A stretch of 64,000 nucleotides of DNA from Parabacteroides sp. (GCA_017481945.1 JAFUOJ010000022.1:32274-96273), one strand, 5' to 3'; positions 17,700 to 27,860 are shown, numbered from the stretch's first letter. The notes: a model not told the origin generated them from the letters alone. Translations and numbers: made by a program.

Positions 17700-18704
17700 T
17701 TACTCAAACTGAAAAGTATGTAACGAAGCCTCTCCCCGTCTTAGGAATTTGGCTTTGGTAGTGTTCGGAGCATATACGAAGGTCTCGACTACGACAATGC
17801 GCTGATTCTTTTTGTCTAAGTAGGTATGAGACACGAAAGGACCGCCCATCATATCACCAACCATCTCCCAAAGTCCCCGAATGACAGCGCAATATTCGCC
17901 ATTGCGGGTTATCGCTTCGTATGTGGGAGTGATTTGTTTCGCAGTCGTCATGTAAGAGTTGGGAAAAGCACCTTTGATATGCTCTCCCAAGATGGAATCC
18001 CGCTTTCCAATCAGATAATTGAGGGAAAACGTCTGTTCATCGGTGTAAGGAAAGCTGTAGAGCACCAGATCCGTCCGTCCATTCCGCCCGTGATCCGTCG
18101 CCCAGAAGAAATCAGTCGTGTCGTTGAATGAGCAAAGCTCCTCAGAAGCCAATAGCCGGGCATGAAACTGTTCGTGTACGCTCTCTTTCACCCTTTGGCT
18201 ATGGGAATCTTGCAAATAGACGAGGTAGCGTTCCCGTTCCTTGTCGCCTAAATAGTCTACCAACTGTTTGCCCTGCTCTTTCAGATAGTCCATCAGTAAT
18301 TGGGAAGAGGGGGCGTTCAATGTAATCACCTCTTGGCCGGAAGCCCAGACGTCAGATTCCTTTTTAACAGTTACTTTCGTGTAAACAGACTCATCGATCC
18401 GTACTTGAATGATGTTGCGGACATATCGCAACAGACCGTCGAACTGATTCGGCTCGGCATAGGTCACTCGCATTTTCGGTTCGTGCTGAGGAAGCCCGGG
18501 AATCGAAGCAGTCAGTTGATCATATAGGGAACGACCGGCTTCACCCTCCCACGCTGTTTTGTCCATCACGACTAACACCTCATAAGCGAATCCTGTAGCT
18601 TTCTTAATGAAGATTGACCGCTTTGAAGACTTGCCGCCTTGATTACAAGCAATTCCTCCCACCAGTAGCAGGAGGAATGCAAAGATTACAGATTGTGTTT
18701 TCAT
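17700..18704 (-). CDS. DUF4837 family lipoprotein
   Basis: A 334-residue lipoprotein (signal peptide MKTQSVIFAFLLLLVGGIAC, lipobox GGIAC at C20). It resembles the DUF4837 family common in Bacteroidetes: GFAYEVLVVMDKTAWEGEAG, GLPQHEPKMRVTY, a central YLVYLQDSHSQRVKESVHEQ and a C-terminal YEAITRNGEYCAVIRGLWEM. The function of the family is unknown to me; an envelope location is inferred. It is monocistronic as far as can be seen, with about 190 bp of unassigned sequence between it and the next upstream stop. Confidence 0.85.
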   Translation of the reverse strand: MKTQSVIFAFLLLLVGGIACNQGGKSSKRSIFIKKATGFAYEVLVVMDKTAWEGEAGRSLYDQLTASIPGLPQHEPKMRVTYAEPNQFDGLLRYVRNIIQVRIDESVYTKVTVKKESDVWASGQEVITLNAPSSQLLMDYLKEQGKQLVDYLGDKERERYLVYLQDSHSQRVKESVHEQFHARLLASEELCSFNDTTDFFWATDHGRNGRTDLVLYSFPYTDEQTFSLNYLIGKRDSILGEHIKGAFPNSYMTTAKQITPTYEAITRNGEYCAVIRGLWEMVGDMMGGPFVSHTYLDKKNQRIVVVETFVYAPNTTKAKFLRRGEASLHTFQFE

Positions 18705-18893
18705 ACTGTTTATCGATTTGGTTGCTTAAAAATTAAACTTACACGGAGCAAAGTTAGACTTTGAATCCGAGATTACGAAGGAATCAACCCGGACAACGCA
18801 TTTTATCGATAACCAGCTGTTCTGCAACGGATAACCATCGCTTTTTGGACGGACAGTTATCCCTTTGGCGGACAATCGGCAGCGGATTTTGAA

Positions 18894-19568
18894 CTAATAA
18901 AGACGAAGAAAAGCGTCTAATTCGCTGTTTTCATCGAGTTTTAGTTTCTTTTTCATACGGTTTTTAGACTTCGTCAGAGCTTCAGAAGTGTTATTGAAAA
19001 GAGCTAACTGCTCTTTGCGCGAGAAATTCCATTTCACCAAGCAGGCAATCTCTTGCTCGTGGCGTGTAATAGAGTATTTCTCCTTCAGTTCCGTCAATAC
19101 GTTGTTGAAAAGAAGATCCGTCAGTTTAAACAGCTCGCTCCACTCATCTCTTGTCAGGTTTGTATGCAGAGGATCCCCTTTTACCTGAATCAGTAGGGAC
19201 AACAGATTGGCGTCAGCAAGCTCTCTGTATTCTTCCGAGAGGACGTCAATCATGAGTTTGCTCTCGATAAACTGCCGTTGACAGAAAGCTAACTCGGAGG
19301 AATCCTCCTCGTATTGTTCCATACTCTCTGCCGGTTGTTTCAGTACATTCTCCAGCAGTTCTATCCTCTCAGCATAATAATCTCGCTCACACTTCAGACG
19401 AAAGATGAAAGCTGTATCCCGTTTAAGCCTCTCCTTGGCCTGTTCAAATCGTTCTTGTTTTTTTCCACTCCGATAACCGATCAGATATCCCAATACGGCA
19501 GCTGAAATTCCGAGAATACAAACGGCATAAAACATCATAAAATCCCATGAATTAAAAATGTCCATCAC
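18894..19568 (-). CDS. Membrane-anchored protein with LuxR-like C-terminal HTH
   Basis: 224 residues: an N-terminal transmembrane segment (about 10-31, MMFYAVCILGISAAVLGYLI), then a basic, coiled-coil-like linker (about 33-110), and a C-terminal domain (140-224). The C-terminal domain reads like the DNA-binding end of Bacteroidetes TPR-HTH regulators: DEWSELFKLTDLLFNNVLTE, then ITRHEQEIACLVKWNFSRKE, TKSKNRMKKKLKLD and a FLRLY ending. It lacks the TPR sensor of those proteins. Its start overlaps the ppk stop by four bases (ATGA), so the two are translationally coupled. Probably a transcription regulator tied to the membrane; inference only. Confidence 0.6.
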   Translation of the reverse strand: MMDIFNSWDFMMFYAVCILGISAAVLGYLIGYRSGKKQERFEQAKERLKRDTAFIFRLKCERDYYAERIELLENVLKQPAESMEQYEEDSSELAFCQRQFIESKLMIDVLSEEYRELADANLLSLLIQVKGDPLHTNLTRDEWSELFKLTDLLFNNVLTELKEKYSITRHEQEIACLVKWNFSRKEQLALFNNTSEALTKSKNRMKKKLKLDENSELDAFLRLY

Positions 19569-21640
19569 TTTATATTTTTTCTTTTTAAGTATTCATAAAT
19601 TGCTAACTGGGCACGCACTTTTACAGGGTTATTGTCCCGTTTAAAATGGTTGACCAGCTGTTCGTCTAATGAGCAAGCCTTCACATTGTCCCGTAATTGG
19701 ATATTCAAGATGTCCAATATGCGCTGCTTAATCTCTGCGTCCCAAATGGGGAAAGCCGTCTCTATTCTCCGATTCAGATTTCGACGCATCCAATCGGCTG
19801 AGGTAAGAAACAAATCTTCCTGTCCGTCATTATAGAAATACCAGATACGAGAATGTTCCAAAAACATATCTACCAAACGAGTCACGCGAATATTGGCACT
19901 GTAGGATTGGTTCGGCACTAAGCAACAAATGCCCCGCACAATCAAATCAATCTCGACACCGTTCTCGCTGGCATAATAAAGTTCATCAATCATATTTTGA
20001 TCGTGAAGACCGTTCATTTTTAAAATAATGCGTCCTTTACGTCCCGCTTTAACGTGCTCTATTTCCCGATGAATCATTCGTGTCAGCTCCGGTACCATAT
20101 TAAAACGGGCTACCAGGAGATGATGAAATGTAGGCTCATGCAATCGGCCTTCCAATACGGCGAATACCTTATTGATATCCTTAATCAACTCTGCATTAGA
20201 GGTGAGTAAAGCCATATCGGAATAGATTCGTGCCGTTTTTTCATTGAAGTTACCGGTGCTTAGATAAGCAAAGTCTCGTCGTTTGCTTCCGTCTTCGCTA
20301 TCTTTCCGTAATATCACAGCTACTTTGGCATGTACTTTCAATCCAGGAATGCTATAGATAATTCGAATCCCCGCTTGCTCCATACGTTCAGCCGTACTCA
20401 TATTATTTTCCTCATCAAAACGGGCTTTTAGCTCCACAAAGACGGTTACTTTCTTTCCGTTCTGGGCGGCACTGATAAGCGTATTGATTACTGCGGAGTT
20501 TTCAGCTACGCGATATTGAGTAATCTTAATCTCATCCACCTTCGGATCAAAAGCAGCTTCCATTAGGAAGCGAATCAGGTAGTCGAAAGATTGATAAGGG
20601 AAATGCAGCAAAATATCCCGCTTCTTTACAGCCTTAAAGACCGATCCGGTTTCATCCAAAAAAGGAACACGCATGGGAGAAGGGATAGTCTGTTCCAATT
20701 CCTTCCCTTTGGGATTGGGAAACTTTGCTAAATCCTGCAAATTATTATAACGACCGCCTTGCACTAAATCGTCCGCCGTAATGCCAAAAGCCTGACAGAT
20801 AAATTGAAGGAAGTCTGCAGGCATACTGCTATCATACATAAAGCGGCTCAAGGCTCCAATCTTACGTTTTTTTACCTTCTTGCGGATCTTTTCCAGAATA
20901 TTCCCGCCTTTCTCATCCTCTAAATAAATATCAGCGTCTCGTGAGATCTTTATACTGTAACTGCTTTCTACCACATAGCCGGGGAAGACATTGGCTAAGT
21001 TTGCACGAATAATATCATCGATAAACATGATGTAGTGCTTCCCCTCATGCGTAGGAAGTTCAATGAAACGGGGAACTTTGGAATAGGGTATCTTCATCAA
21101 AGCATAATGATATTCCGGGACATAATCGAGTTCTTCCAATCGTTTGCTCTTCTTCACCATCCGAATTACCAAGTAAAGGCGACGGTCCCTAATAAAGGTC
21201 CGAATATCTCCTGCCTGAATCATTACCGGAGAAAGAAAAGGAAAAACCTCTTCGTTAAAGAAGTTTTGAACAAAAACTTCGTGGAAAGGTTCCGGGCTAC
21301 TGTTTTGATAAAGATAAATATCCTGCCGATTCAATTCCTGCAATACTTTGGAAAAGATTCGGTAATACTCACGCTGTTGTCGATTTACCTCTTCAGTTAT
21401 TTCTGCTAATACCTCTTCTGCTTCCGCACCACTCTCCTCGGTGAAATTCTTTTTCATTATTACACCCCGATGTTCTGCGACTCGTATTTCATAGAACTCT
21501 TCTAAATTGGAAGAATAGATCGAAAGAAATTTGATACGCTCATAGATAGGAAGCGTATCATCCTCCGCTTCCAACAATACGCGATAGTTAAAAGACAACC
21601 AACTTATATCCCGTTTAAAGTATTTCCGTGCTGTTTCCAT
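19565..21640 (-). CDS. ppk: Polyphosphate kinase 1
   Basis: Catalyses reversible transfer of the ATP gamma-phosphate to polyphosphate at the membrane. Family motifs are KRDISWLSFNYRVLLEAED at the N-terminus, FPYQSFDYLIRFLMEAAFDP, ITQYRVAENSAVI, the autophosphorylated His region IPGLKVHAKVAVI, and YLSTGNFNEKTARIYSDMAL. The C-terminal domain contains RNLNRRIETAFPI. The frame is open to 21688, but the ATG at 21640 (METARKYFKRDISWL) gives the usual N-terminus. The gene downstream, coupled by a four-base overlap, encodes a membrane HTH protein. Confidence 0.95.
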   Translation of the reverse strand: METARKYFKRDISWLSFNYRVLLEAEDDTLPIYERIKFLSIYSSNLEEFYEIRVAEHRGVIMKKNFTEESGAEAEEVLAEITEEVNRQQREYYRIFSKVLQELNRQDIYLYQNSSPEPFHEVFVQNFFNEEVFPFLSPVMIQAGDIRTFIRDRRLYLVIRMVKKSKRLEELDYVPEYHYALMKIPYSKVPRFIELPTHEGKHYIMFIDDIIRANLANVFPGYVVESSYSIKISRDADIYLEDEKGGNILEKIRKKVKKRKIGALSRFMYDSSMPADFLQFICQAFGITADDLVQGGRYNNLQDLAKFPNPKGKELEQTIPSPMRVPFLDETGSVFKAVKKRDILLHFPYQSFDYLIRFLMEAAFDPKVDEIKITQYRVAENSAVINTLISAAQNGKKVTVFVELKARFDEENNMSTAERMEQAGIRIIYSIPGLKVHAKVAVILRKDSEDGSKRRDFAYLSTGNFNEKTARIYSDMALLTSNAELIKDINKVFAVLEGRLHEPTFHHLLVARFNMVPELTRMIHREIEHVKAGRKGRIILKMNGLHDQNMIDELYYASENGVEIDLIVRGICCLVPNQSYSANIRVTRLVDMFLEHSRIWYFYNDGQEDLFLTSADWMRRNLNRRIETAFPIWDAEIKQRILDILNIQLRDNVKACSLDEQLVNHFKRDNNPVKVRAQLAIYEYLKRKNIK

Positions 21641-21707
21641 CGTATTATTTCTTCGGTCGGTAAATATAGATAATTTTTCGCGGTTCACAAGCTATTTGTA
21701 GGGATAC

Positions 21708-21741
21708 AAAAAAAGGACAGTACTAAAAAAGCACTGTCCTT
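21708..21741 (-). terminator. Terminator of the SusCD/phosphatase locus
   Basis: A nine-base stem (21713-21721 with 21733-21741) is followed on the minus strand by seven U residues, 37 nt after the stop codon of the gene at 21778-22767. Confidence 0.85.
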
Positions 21742-21777
21742 CCATTTTCTGAATCCTGCCTTACAGGATAAATATCA

Positions 21778-22767
21778 TTACTTCTTCAAATCAAAATCAA
21801 CCAATATCGGACGATGGTCTGACGGATGCCAGAAGTTTGAAAGCTTCTGTGGGTCACGCACAGGTTTCGTATAGTCATCCGTAATTACATCTGCTGCCAC
21901 AATCTTTTTAGACAAAGCCGGAGTGCAATATACAAAATCGATACGCGATTCACCGCCCGTTGTTGTCTTAAACTGTCCTGGATACTTTTCGGCAATCACA
22001 TCAACGTAAGGAGTATTTCCTCTGATATAGTCATGCACCAAGAAACGAGTATCGTCCTCTGCATATTTATAAAAGAAGTTATCTACACGTGTCCGTGAAT
22101 TGAAGTCTCCCATCATTGCCCACAACTGATCAGCTGCACCCGGAACAGTAGCAATCGTATGTTTACAAATATACTCCATCTCTTTCAGACGATAGTAATC
22201 ACCTCCATGTTCAGCTTTACTTGCGTCTTTATCTTCAGCACGATAAGCGTATCCCATCGGCCAAGTATGTAAAGTTACCAGATTAAGAGTCTGCCCTTCG
22301 ACCTCAACCTGTGCCCAAGCTGCACCATGAGTGACTACACTGTCTGGTTCCGCACCGACAATACGTGATACATCTTTTATCGGGTATTTAGAAGTAATCA
22401 CCTGAGGATAATTATCCCGATGGCCTCCTACATACCAATAAGAATGTCCATATCGTTTTGCCAATTCGCCCCAATTATCGACCAAATAACGTTTCGAAGC
22501 CTCCATAGGATCCGCAGTACCCGTTGTGTAAATGGTTTGAGCTTCACACCAGACGCAAACATCCGGGTTCTGAACTTTTACCCATTCAACAAACTGATCA
22601 TAATTATCACCTTGTCCAGACCACATACCATTTTGGATATTCCAATACAGCAAACGTAGCTTTCCCTTATCACTACCTCCACTACAGGAAGTCATCAAGC
22701 AAGAAAGAATTCCTACAATGACAAGCATACAAACGGTATGCCCTTTATGAATAAATTGATTTCTCAT
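21778..22767 (-). CDS. Endonuclease/exonuclease/phosphatase-family lipoprotein
   Basis: A 329-residue lipoprotein (lipobox LMTSC, C28) with the DNase I/phosphatase fold: LLYWNIQNGMW (Asn of the first motif), CVWCEAQT (metal Glu), LVTLHTWPMG, MGDFNSRTRVDN (catalytic Asp and Asn), SRIDFVYC, and WHPSDHRPILVDF (final Asp-His). Such proteins hydrolyse phosphodiesters or phosphomonoesters (nucleic acids, sphingomyelin, inositol phosphates). It is the third gene after SusC and SusD with a gap of 42 bases, so its substrate is probably what that SusCD pair captures. The specific activity is not deducible. Confidence 0.8.
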   Translation of the reverse strand: MRNQFIHKGHTVCMLVIVGILSCLMTSCSGGSDKGKLRLLYWNIQNGMWSGQGDNYDQFVEWVKVQNPDVCVWCEAQTIYTTGTADPMEASKRYLVDNWGELAKRYGHSYWYVGGHRDNYPQVITSKYPIKDVSRIVGAEPDSVVTHGAAWAQVEVEGQTLNLVTLHTWPMGYAYRAEDKDASKAEHGGDYYRLKEMEYICKHTIATVPGAADQLWAMMGDFNSRTRVDNFFYKYAEDDTRFLVHDYIRGNTPYVDVIAEKYPGQFKTTTGGESRIDFVYCTPALSKKIVAADVITDDYTKPVRDPQKLSNFWHPSDHRPILVDFDLKK

Positions 22768-22809
22768 ATAAGACTCTGCTTTATGTTTAACTTTTCTCTA
22801 TTCAAAAAA

Positions 22810-24321
22810 TCAATCAGCTGATGTATAACCCGGATTTTGATCTTTTGCTTGATCCATAGCTTTATTGTAGTTGAACTCTGAATCTGGAATCTTCCACAAA
22901 TAATGTCTTTCCTGAATTTCAGTCCATGAGCCGTCAGTTACATTATAATATTTACCTACCAACTCTTGAGCTTTACCCAATCGAACAATAAAGTCCCAAT
23001 GTTTTCCTTCATTAAAGTGTTCATAAGTTTCCTCCTTAATCAGCAAATCAATGAAACTATCCATTGTACTATAATCAGACAATTTGTAATCTAATTCAGC
23101 ATTAGGCACTTTTGGATCATATCCGTAAGCACGACGACGAAGTTGATTCAACATTTCTATAGACTCGTTAGTCGGTGCCCCTGCTACACGTGCTGTAGCT
23201 TCTGCATAAATAAACATTGCGTCCGGATAACGAATCAAAGGTATAGAAACATTAGCCTTACTTCCCTGAGCATTAGGATCCCAATATTTCGTCAATAAAC
23301 AAGTATACTCCCCGTAAGCATCAGCACCAAACACATAGAATCCGACATTCAACCCATAACGTAGGTCATTTGTATCCCATGAAGCAATTATATGATTTCT
23401 TAAATCAGTGTAATGGGTGTAATAACCATTTCCATTCAACATCAACTTACCCGGTTCAATTTCGTATTTTGGATGTGCCGTATAAGAAAGATAATCCCAG
23501 GTCTTACTATCTGTACGTGAAGTCTTGATATAAAAGACTTCTTCTGTAGATGTAGTCAAATCAGCACCAAAAACATTATCAAAATCTCTGGATGTCTTTA
23601 CTTGCACCAATGAATAAGCCTCACTATTAACTACTTCGCCAGCCAATGTTTTAGCTTCTGCGTAATTTCCAGTATGCATATAGACATCTGCCAAACATAC
23701 TCTTACAGCATGTTTACACGGCGTTGCTAAATACCTTGCTTTATCAGGACAATTCTCCAATGCATATTTCAAATCTTCAATAATAAAGGCATAGACTTCT
23801 TCTTTAGAGCTTTTAGGAACATCCCATGTCGCAATATTCTTTTCTGTTTTCAAAGGGACTCCACCCCAATATTTCACCAAAGTAAAATAGTTAAATGCTC
23901 TCAAGAATCTTAATTCTGCCAGATAAGATTTTATTTCAGACTCTGTCATTTCAGTTGCCTCTGGAAGCTTTTCTATAGCCGTATTACAATACATAATCGC
24001 CTTATACAAATTAGCCCAGTTAGAAGCACTTCGTGTAATATGAGTAGCATTGACAAAACCATTATATTGTCTATATGTCTGATAAACACCTTTCGGATAA
24101 CAATATTCCGTGTTTATCTCCAAAGTAGCAAAATAATTTGCATTGTAAGCAGACCTCATAATATTCAGTGGAGCTAATACTGCAGCATTTGCTTCATCCG
24201 AAGTATTATAGAATGTCTCACTTGACATTGAATACGTATATTCAGTTTCGTCTAAGCAATCATCACAAGCCCAAAATATAGAGCTACAAACTAATATCGA
24301 TAATAATAATTTTGTTTTCAT
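22810..24321 (-). CDS. SusD/RagB-family nutrient-binding lipoprotein
   Basis: A 503-residue surface lipoprotein (lipobox FWAC, C19) that forms the lid over a SusC channel. SusD/RagB signatures: residues about 50-150 helical TPR-like region (ANWANLYKAIMYCNTAIEKL, ELRFLRAFNYFTLVKYWGGV), and the C-terminal RagB region (IPLIRYPDAMFIYAEATARV, LNQLRRRAYGYDP, HFNEGKHWDFIVRLGKAQEL). It lies 12 bases after the susC-like gene and is co-transcribed with it. Confidence 0.95.
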   Translation of the reverse strand: MKTKLLLSILVCSSIFWACDDCLDETEYTYSMSSETFYNTSDEANAAVLAPLNIMRSAYNANYFATLEINTEYCYPKGVYQTYRQYNGFVNATHITRSASNWANLYKAIMYCNTAIEKLPEATEMTESEIKSYLAELRFLRAFNYFTLVKYWGGVPLKTEKNIATWDVPKSSKEEVYAFIIEDLKYALENCPDKARYLATPCKHAVRVCLADVYMHTGNYAEAKTLAGEVVNSEAYSLVQVKTSRDFDNVFGADLTTSTEEVFYIKTSRTDSKTWDYLSYTAHPKYEIEPGKLMLNGNGYYTHYTDLRNHIIASWDTNDLRYGLNVGFYVFGADAYGEYTCLLTKYWDPNAQGSKANVSIPLIRYPDAMFIYAEATARVAGAPTNESIEMLNQLRRRAYGYDPKVPNAELDYKLSDYSTMDSFIDLLIKEETYEHFNEGKHWDFIVRLGKAQELVGKYYNVTDGSWTEIQERHYLWKIPDSEFNYNKAMDQAKDQNPGYTSAD

Positions 24322-24333
24322 TGTTTTTCGCTT

Positions 24334-27300
24334 TTAGAATTTAACACTCAAACCCATTGAAATTGTCTTACTATTAGGATAAGTCAAATGGTCAATTCCG
24401 CTATTGACATCACTTGCTTTTGAACTTACTTCAGGATCAACCCCATTATATTTTGTAAAGGTCAACCAATTCTGAGCACTTACGAACAAACGAAGAGCAC
24501 TAATCCAATTTCGAGTACTCCATTTTTCGCAAGGGAAGTTATATGCTAAACAGATATTTTTCAGACGCAAATAAGATCCATCCTCGATGAAACGATCTGA
24601 GTACTTTAAAGAACCTACAGCTTCAACTTTCGGATAATGAGCATTTGAATTATCTTGTCCTTCTCTCCAGCTTTCATAATAAACCTTACGTTCAATATTC
24701 ATACCTTGACCATAAGAATAATTTCTCATCTCACTCAAGTTGAAAACATCATTACCTTGACTTCCTTGGAAGAAGAAGTTAAGATCCCAATTCTTATATC
24801 GGAAACCACAGTTCAAACCGTAAGTAAAATCAGGGAAAGGAGAACCGGCAATATATCTATCCTCTGTATCTGTATACTGTCCATCACCATTCATATCTAC
24901 ATAAGAAAGAGAGCCCTTTTCATTTAATCCAGCGTCTTTATATACATAAAATGCACCTAAAGGTTCACCTTCTCGAATGATTGTAATAGAACCAGAACCA
25001 TAATTGCTATAAGTTGTTCCTAAGATATCATTACCATCTGCCAATTCTTCAACTCTATTCTTATTGTGAGCAATATTAAATTGAAGTGTAAATCCAAAAT
25101 CTTGTTTTTGTATTACATCCGCTTCAACTAATAATTCAATACCCTTATTACTCATACTACCAATATTCCGAACAGTAGACGTATAACCTGAAGAAGACGG
25201 TAATGAAACTGTATTCAACAAATCAGTTGTTTTCTTATAATAATAATCAGCTGTAATACGTAAACGTTGATTAAATAAGCCCAAATCAAGACCTGCGTCC
25301 CACTGTGCAGTTGTTTCCCACTTCAAATCTTCTGGGAAAGTACTACTTGGCGCATAATAAGGAACATTCTCACTTCCTGTTGCTGTCTTACCTGTAGTCA
25401 ATAAGTTTTGTGTCATATATGGATCAATTGCCGTAGAACCTGTTCGGCCATAACCAACACGAAGTTTTAAATTCGAGATTTTATCAAATTGTTTCATAAA
25501 CGGTTCTTCTGAAATTCTCCATGCTAAAGCTCCAGAAGGGAAATATCCCCAACGTGAACCTTCAGAATAACGGCTCGAACCATCGGCACGGAAACTTGCA
25601 GTAAGCAAATATTTTCCTTTCAAAGAATAATTAATACGACCTAAATAAGACATCAAAACCCATTTAGAATAAGATGTAGAAGGAGTATTCACAGTCCCAG
25701 CTGAAGATAAATCATTAGTCATCTGAGTATCACTTAAGAATGTATTACCAGACGCAGATAAAGACTTATATACATTCTGCTGATAAGTAAAACCTCCCAT
25801 TATATTAAAGGAGTGAATTTTATTCAGTGTAAAATCATAAGTTGCAATATCTTCATTAATTACAGTTGTAGAACGTTGATGATTAACAGAAGCTGAATTA
25901 TTCTGATAAATATACTTCTGAGTCGTATAAGCATCATAGCGAGCATCTGAACCTTCCATACCGAAAGTAGCTTTTATTGAAAGCCCTTTAATCGGTTGAA
26001 AATTTAATGCTGCATTAAGGTTTGTCATATTTGTAACCGTTTTATATGTAGATTCATAAGCCATACAAAACGGGTTTTTAATTTCATGAGATGACCAAGA
26101 AAACCAAGAACGCAAATCTTTATAATTTCCATTTTCATCATATGGATAAAAGATTGGTGAAGCAGAGAAAGTTGCTCCAATCATAGAAGAACCTCCATTA
26201 CCACCACCGTCAGACTGATTCATCTTATTGATCAACGAATATCCCATATTTAAAGAAGCACTAACAATCGGACTTACTTTTAAATCAAAACTTGAACGCA
26301 GATTGTATTTATCGTATGAACTATTATGAATCAAACCATCTCTCATCATCGCAGATCCACTTATAAAATAGCGAACATTGTCTGAACCTCCAGAGACATT
26401 AATATTATGATTCTGAACAGGTGCATTTTGAAAAACTTCCTCCTGCCAATCTAAACCTTTTCCCATAGCAGCTATATCTGCTTCAGAGAAAGGAGCCTCT
26501 GTCAAAACATTTGCATTAACCAAATATTCATTGTAGAATCTTGCCCATTCTTGTGCATCCATCAAATCCAACTTCTTGATTTGTTGTTGAATGCCATATT
26601 CAAAATCATAAGAGACTTTTACTTTACCAGATTTACCTTTTTTAGTTGTAATCAAAACAACACCATTTGCTCCACGAGATCCATAGATAGCAGTAGCTGA
26701 AGCGTCTTTCAAAATTTCCATAGATTCTATATCATAGGTATTGATAGAGCTTGTACTTGCAGGTATTCCATCAATAATATAAAGAGGAGAGTTATCTCCC
26801 TTTATGGAGTTAACGCCTCGAATACGAATAGAATAATCACCGGAAGGGTCTCCCGTATTTTGAGAAAGAACAACACCCGGAACACGGCCTTGCAAAGCTT
26901 GAACAGGATTAGAAACAGTAAAAGCAGTAAGTTCTTCAGCTTTCACCGTTGACACTGCCCCTGTCAAATCTTTTTTCTTCATTGTTCCATAACCGACAAC
27001 AACAATTTCATCCAAGTCTTGTGAATCTTCCTTTAACACAATTGTTACATCTTTTTCTCCTTTATACAAATAGTCCGTTGATTCATATCCAATAAAAGAG
27101 ACAACCAATGTGGTATTGGATTTAGTAACTGTAAAGGAGAATTTTCCATCTGCATCAGTAATAGAACCATTTGTAGTCCCTTTTTCAACAACGTTAGCTC
27201 CGACTATCGGTTCTCCGGAAGTATCTTTAACAACTCCTGAAACCGTATGCTGAGCATAAGCAACCGTCGTGGTTGTAAATAAGAAAAACGAAAAGAGCAA

Positions 27301-27363
27301 TAAAATAAAATGCTGTCGCTTAACTGCGGATTTAGTGAAACTCATGGTAAATAACATACTCAT
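24334..27363 (-). CDS. SusC/RagA-family TonB-dependent outer-membrane transporter
   Basis: A 1009-residue outer-membrane active transporter. Signal peptide (FILLLFSFFLFTTTTVAYAQ), a carboxypeptidase-D-like domain (about 40-115, HTVSGVVKDTSGEPIVGANV), a TonB box region LDEIVVVGYGTMKKKDLTGA, plug domain, the SusC signature SIEDILKDASATAIYG-like (here SMEILKDASATAIYGSRGAN), then the 22-strand barrel. There is no STN domain, so it does not signal to a FecR-type regulator, and no regulator lies in this small locus. The start could be at 27363, 27357 or 27345 (MSFTKSAVKRQH); all keep the signal peptide. Confidence 0.95.
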   Translation of the reverse strand: MSMLFTMSFTKSAVKRQHFILLLFSFFLFTTTTVAYAQHTVSGVVKDTSGEPIVGANVVEKGTTNGSITDADGKFSFTVTKSNTTLVVSFIGYESTDYLYKGEKDVTIVLKEDSQDLDEIVVVGYGTMKKKDLTGAVSTVKAEELTAFTVSNPVQALQGRVPGVVLSQNTGDPSGDYSIRIRGVNSIKGDNSPLYIIDGIPASTSSINTYDIESMEILKDASATAIYGSRGANGVVLITTKKGKSGKVKVSYDFEYGIQQQIKKLDLMDAQEWARFYNEYLVNANVLTEAPFSEADIAAMGKGLDWQEEVFQNAPVQNHNINVSGGSDNVRYFISGSAMMRDGLIHNSSYDKYNLRSSFDLKVSPIVSASLNMGYSLINKMNQSDGGGNGGSSMIGATFSASPIFYPYDENGNYKDLRSWFSWSSHEIKNPFCMAYESTYKTVTNMTNLNAALNFQPIKGLSIKATFGMEGSDARYDAYTTQKYIYQNNSASVNHQRSTTVINEDIATYDFTLNKIHSFNIMGGFTYQQNVYKSLSASGNTFLSDTQMTNDLSSAGTVNTPSTSYSKWVLMSYLGRINYSLKGKYLLTASFRADGSSRYSEGSRWGYFPSGALAWRISEEPFMKQFDKISNLKLRVGYGRTGSTAIDPYMTQNLLTTGKTATGSENVPYYAPSSTFPEDLKWETTAQWDAGLDLGLFNQRLRITADYYYKKTTDLLNTVSLPSSSGYTSTVRNIGSMSNKGIELLVEADVIQKQDFGFTLQFNIAHNKNRVEELADGNDILGTTYSNYGSGSITIIREGEPLGAFYVYKDAGLNEKGSLSYVDMNGDGQYTDTEDRYIAGSPFPDFTYGLNCGFRYKNWDLNFFFQGSQGNDVFNLSEMRNYSYGQGMNIERKVYYESWREGQDNSNAHYPKVEAVGSLKYSDRFIEDGSYLRLKNICLAYNFPCEKWSTRNWISALRLFVSAQNWLTFTKYNGVDPEVSSKASDVNSGIDHLTYPNSKTISMGLSVKF

Positions 27364-27860
27364 TGATTTTAATTATTATAAACTCAGTTAGAGAGTCCTG
27401 GGCAAATGTGTAATAGACAGATAAAAAACGTGGACTCTTGTATTTATCATACGATACGTTTTTATATCTTAAAACGTCTTTTCAAAAGTTTTATCTCATA
27501 GGCATTCTTTTTTAAGTTATAGTTTTTTAATTAGATATGCCAAATATAAGGAAATAATTTTAATTCTTGTTATCTATTCTACAAAGCTTTTAAAATACAT
27601 CAGCGTTCTGCTTAGCTAAAGAAACAGCTAAGCAGAACTTAAAATCACTGATTTTAACAATAAATAATTTTATCAAAACTCAAGTAATAAAACATTTACG
27701 AAAGTTCTTTGTTTTTAAAAGATAACAACACCATTATACTTCCATTTAAAAATTTCCCTTAAAAATATGTTTTAAAACAGATTAAAATAGTTTAGTTTAT
27801 GAGTTTCTATCAATATTCAAAAAACATTTTCTTACTTTTATCCCCACAAAAGACAACATT
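27364..27860. other. Divergent gap upstream of SusC locus and YfcE-like gene
   Basis: 497 AT-rich bases without a gene. Visible items are a perfect 12-bp hairpin at 27606-27637, a minus-strand TATATTTG -7-like box at 27548-27541 with no matching -33 at the right distance, and a weak AT-rich inverted repeat (AAAAACGT 27424-27431 with ACGTTTTT 27456-27463). If the -7 box is used, the susC mRNA would have a leader of about 170 nt. Confidence 0.5.
27606..27637. repeat. Perfect 12-bp inverted repeat upstream of SusC
   Basis: TTCTGCTTAGCT (27606-27617) and AGCTAAGCAGAA (27626-27637) with an 8-base loop. No U run follows on either strand, so it is not a standard terminator. An operator or an mRNA structure is possible. 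Confidence 0.55.
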
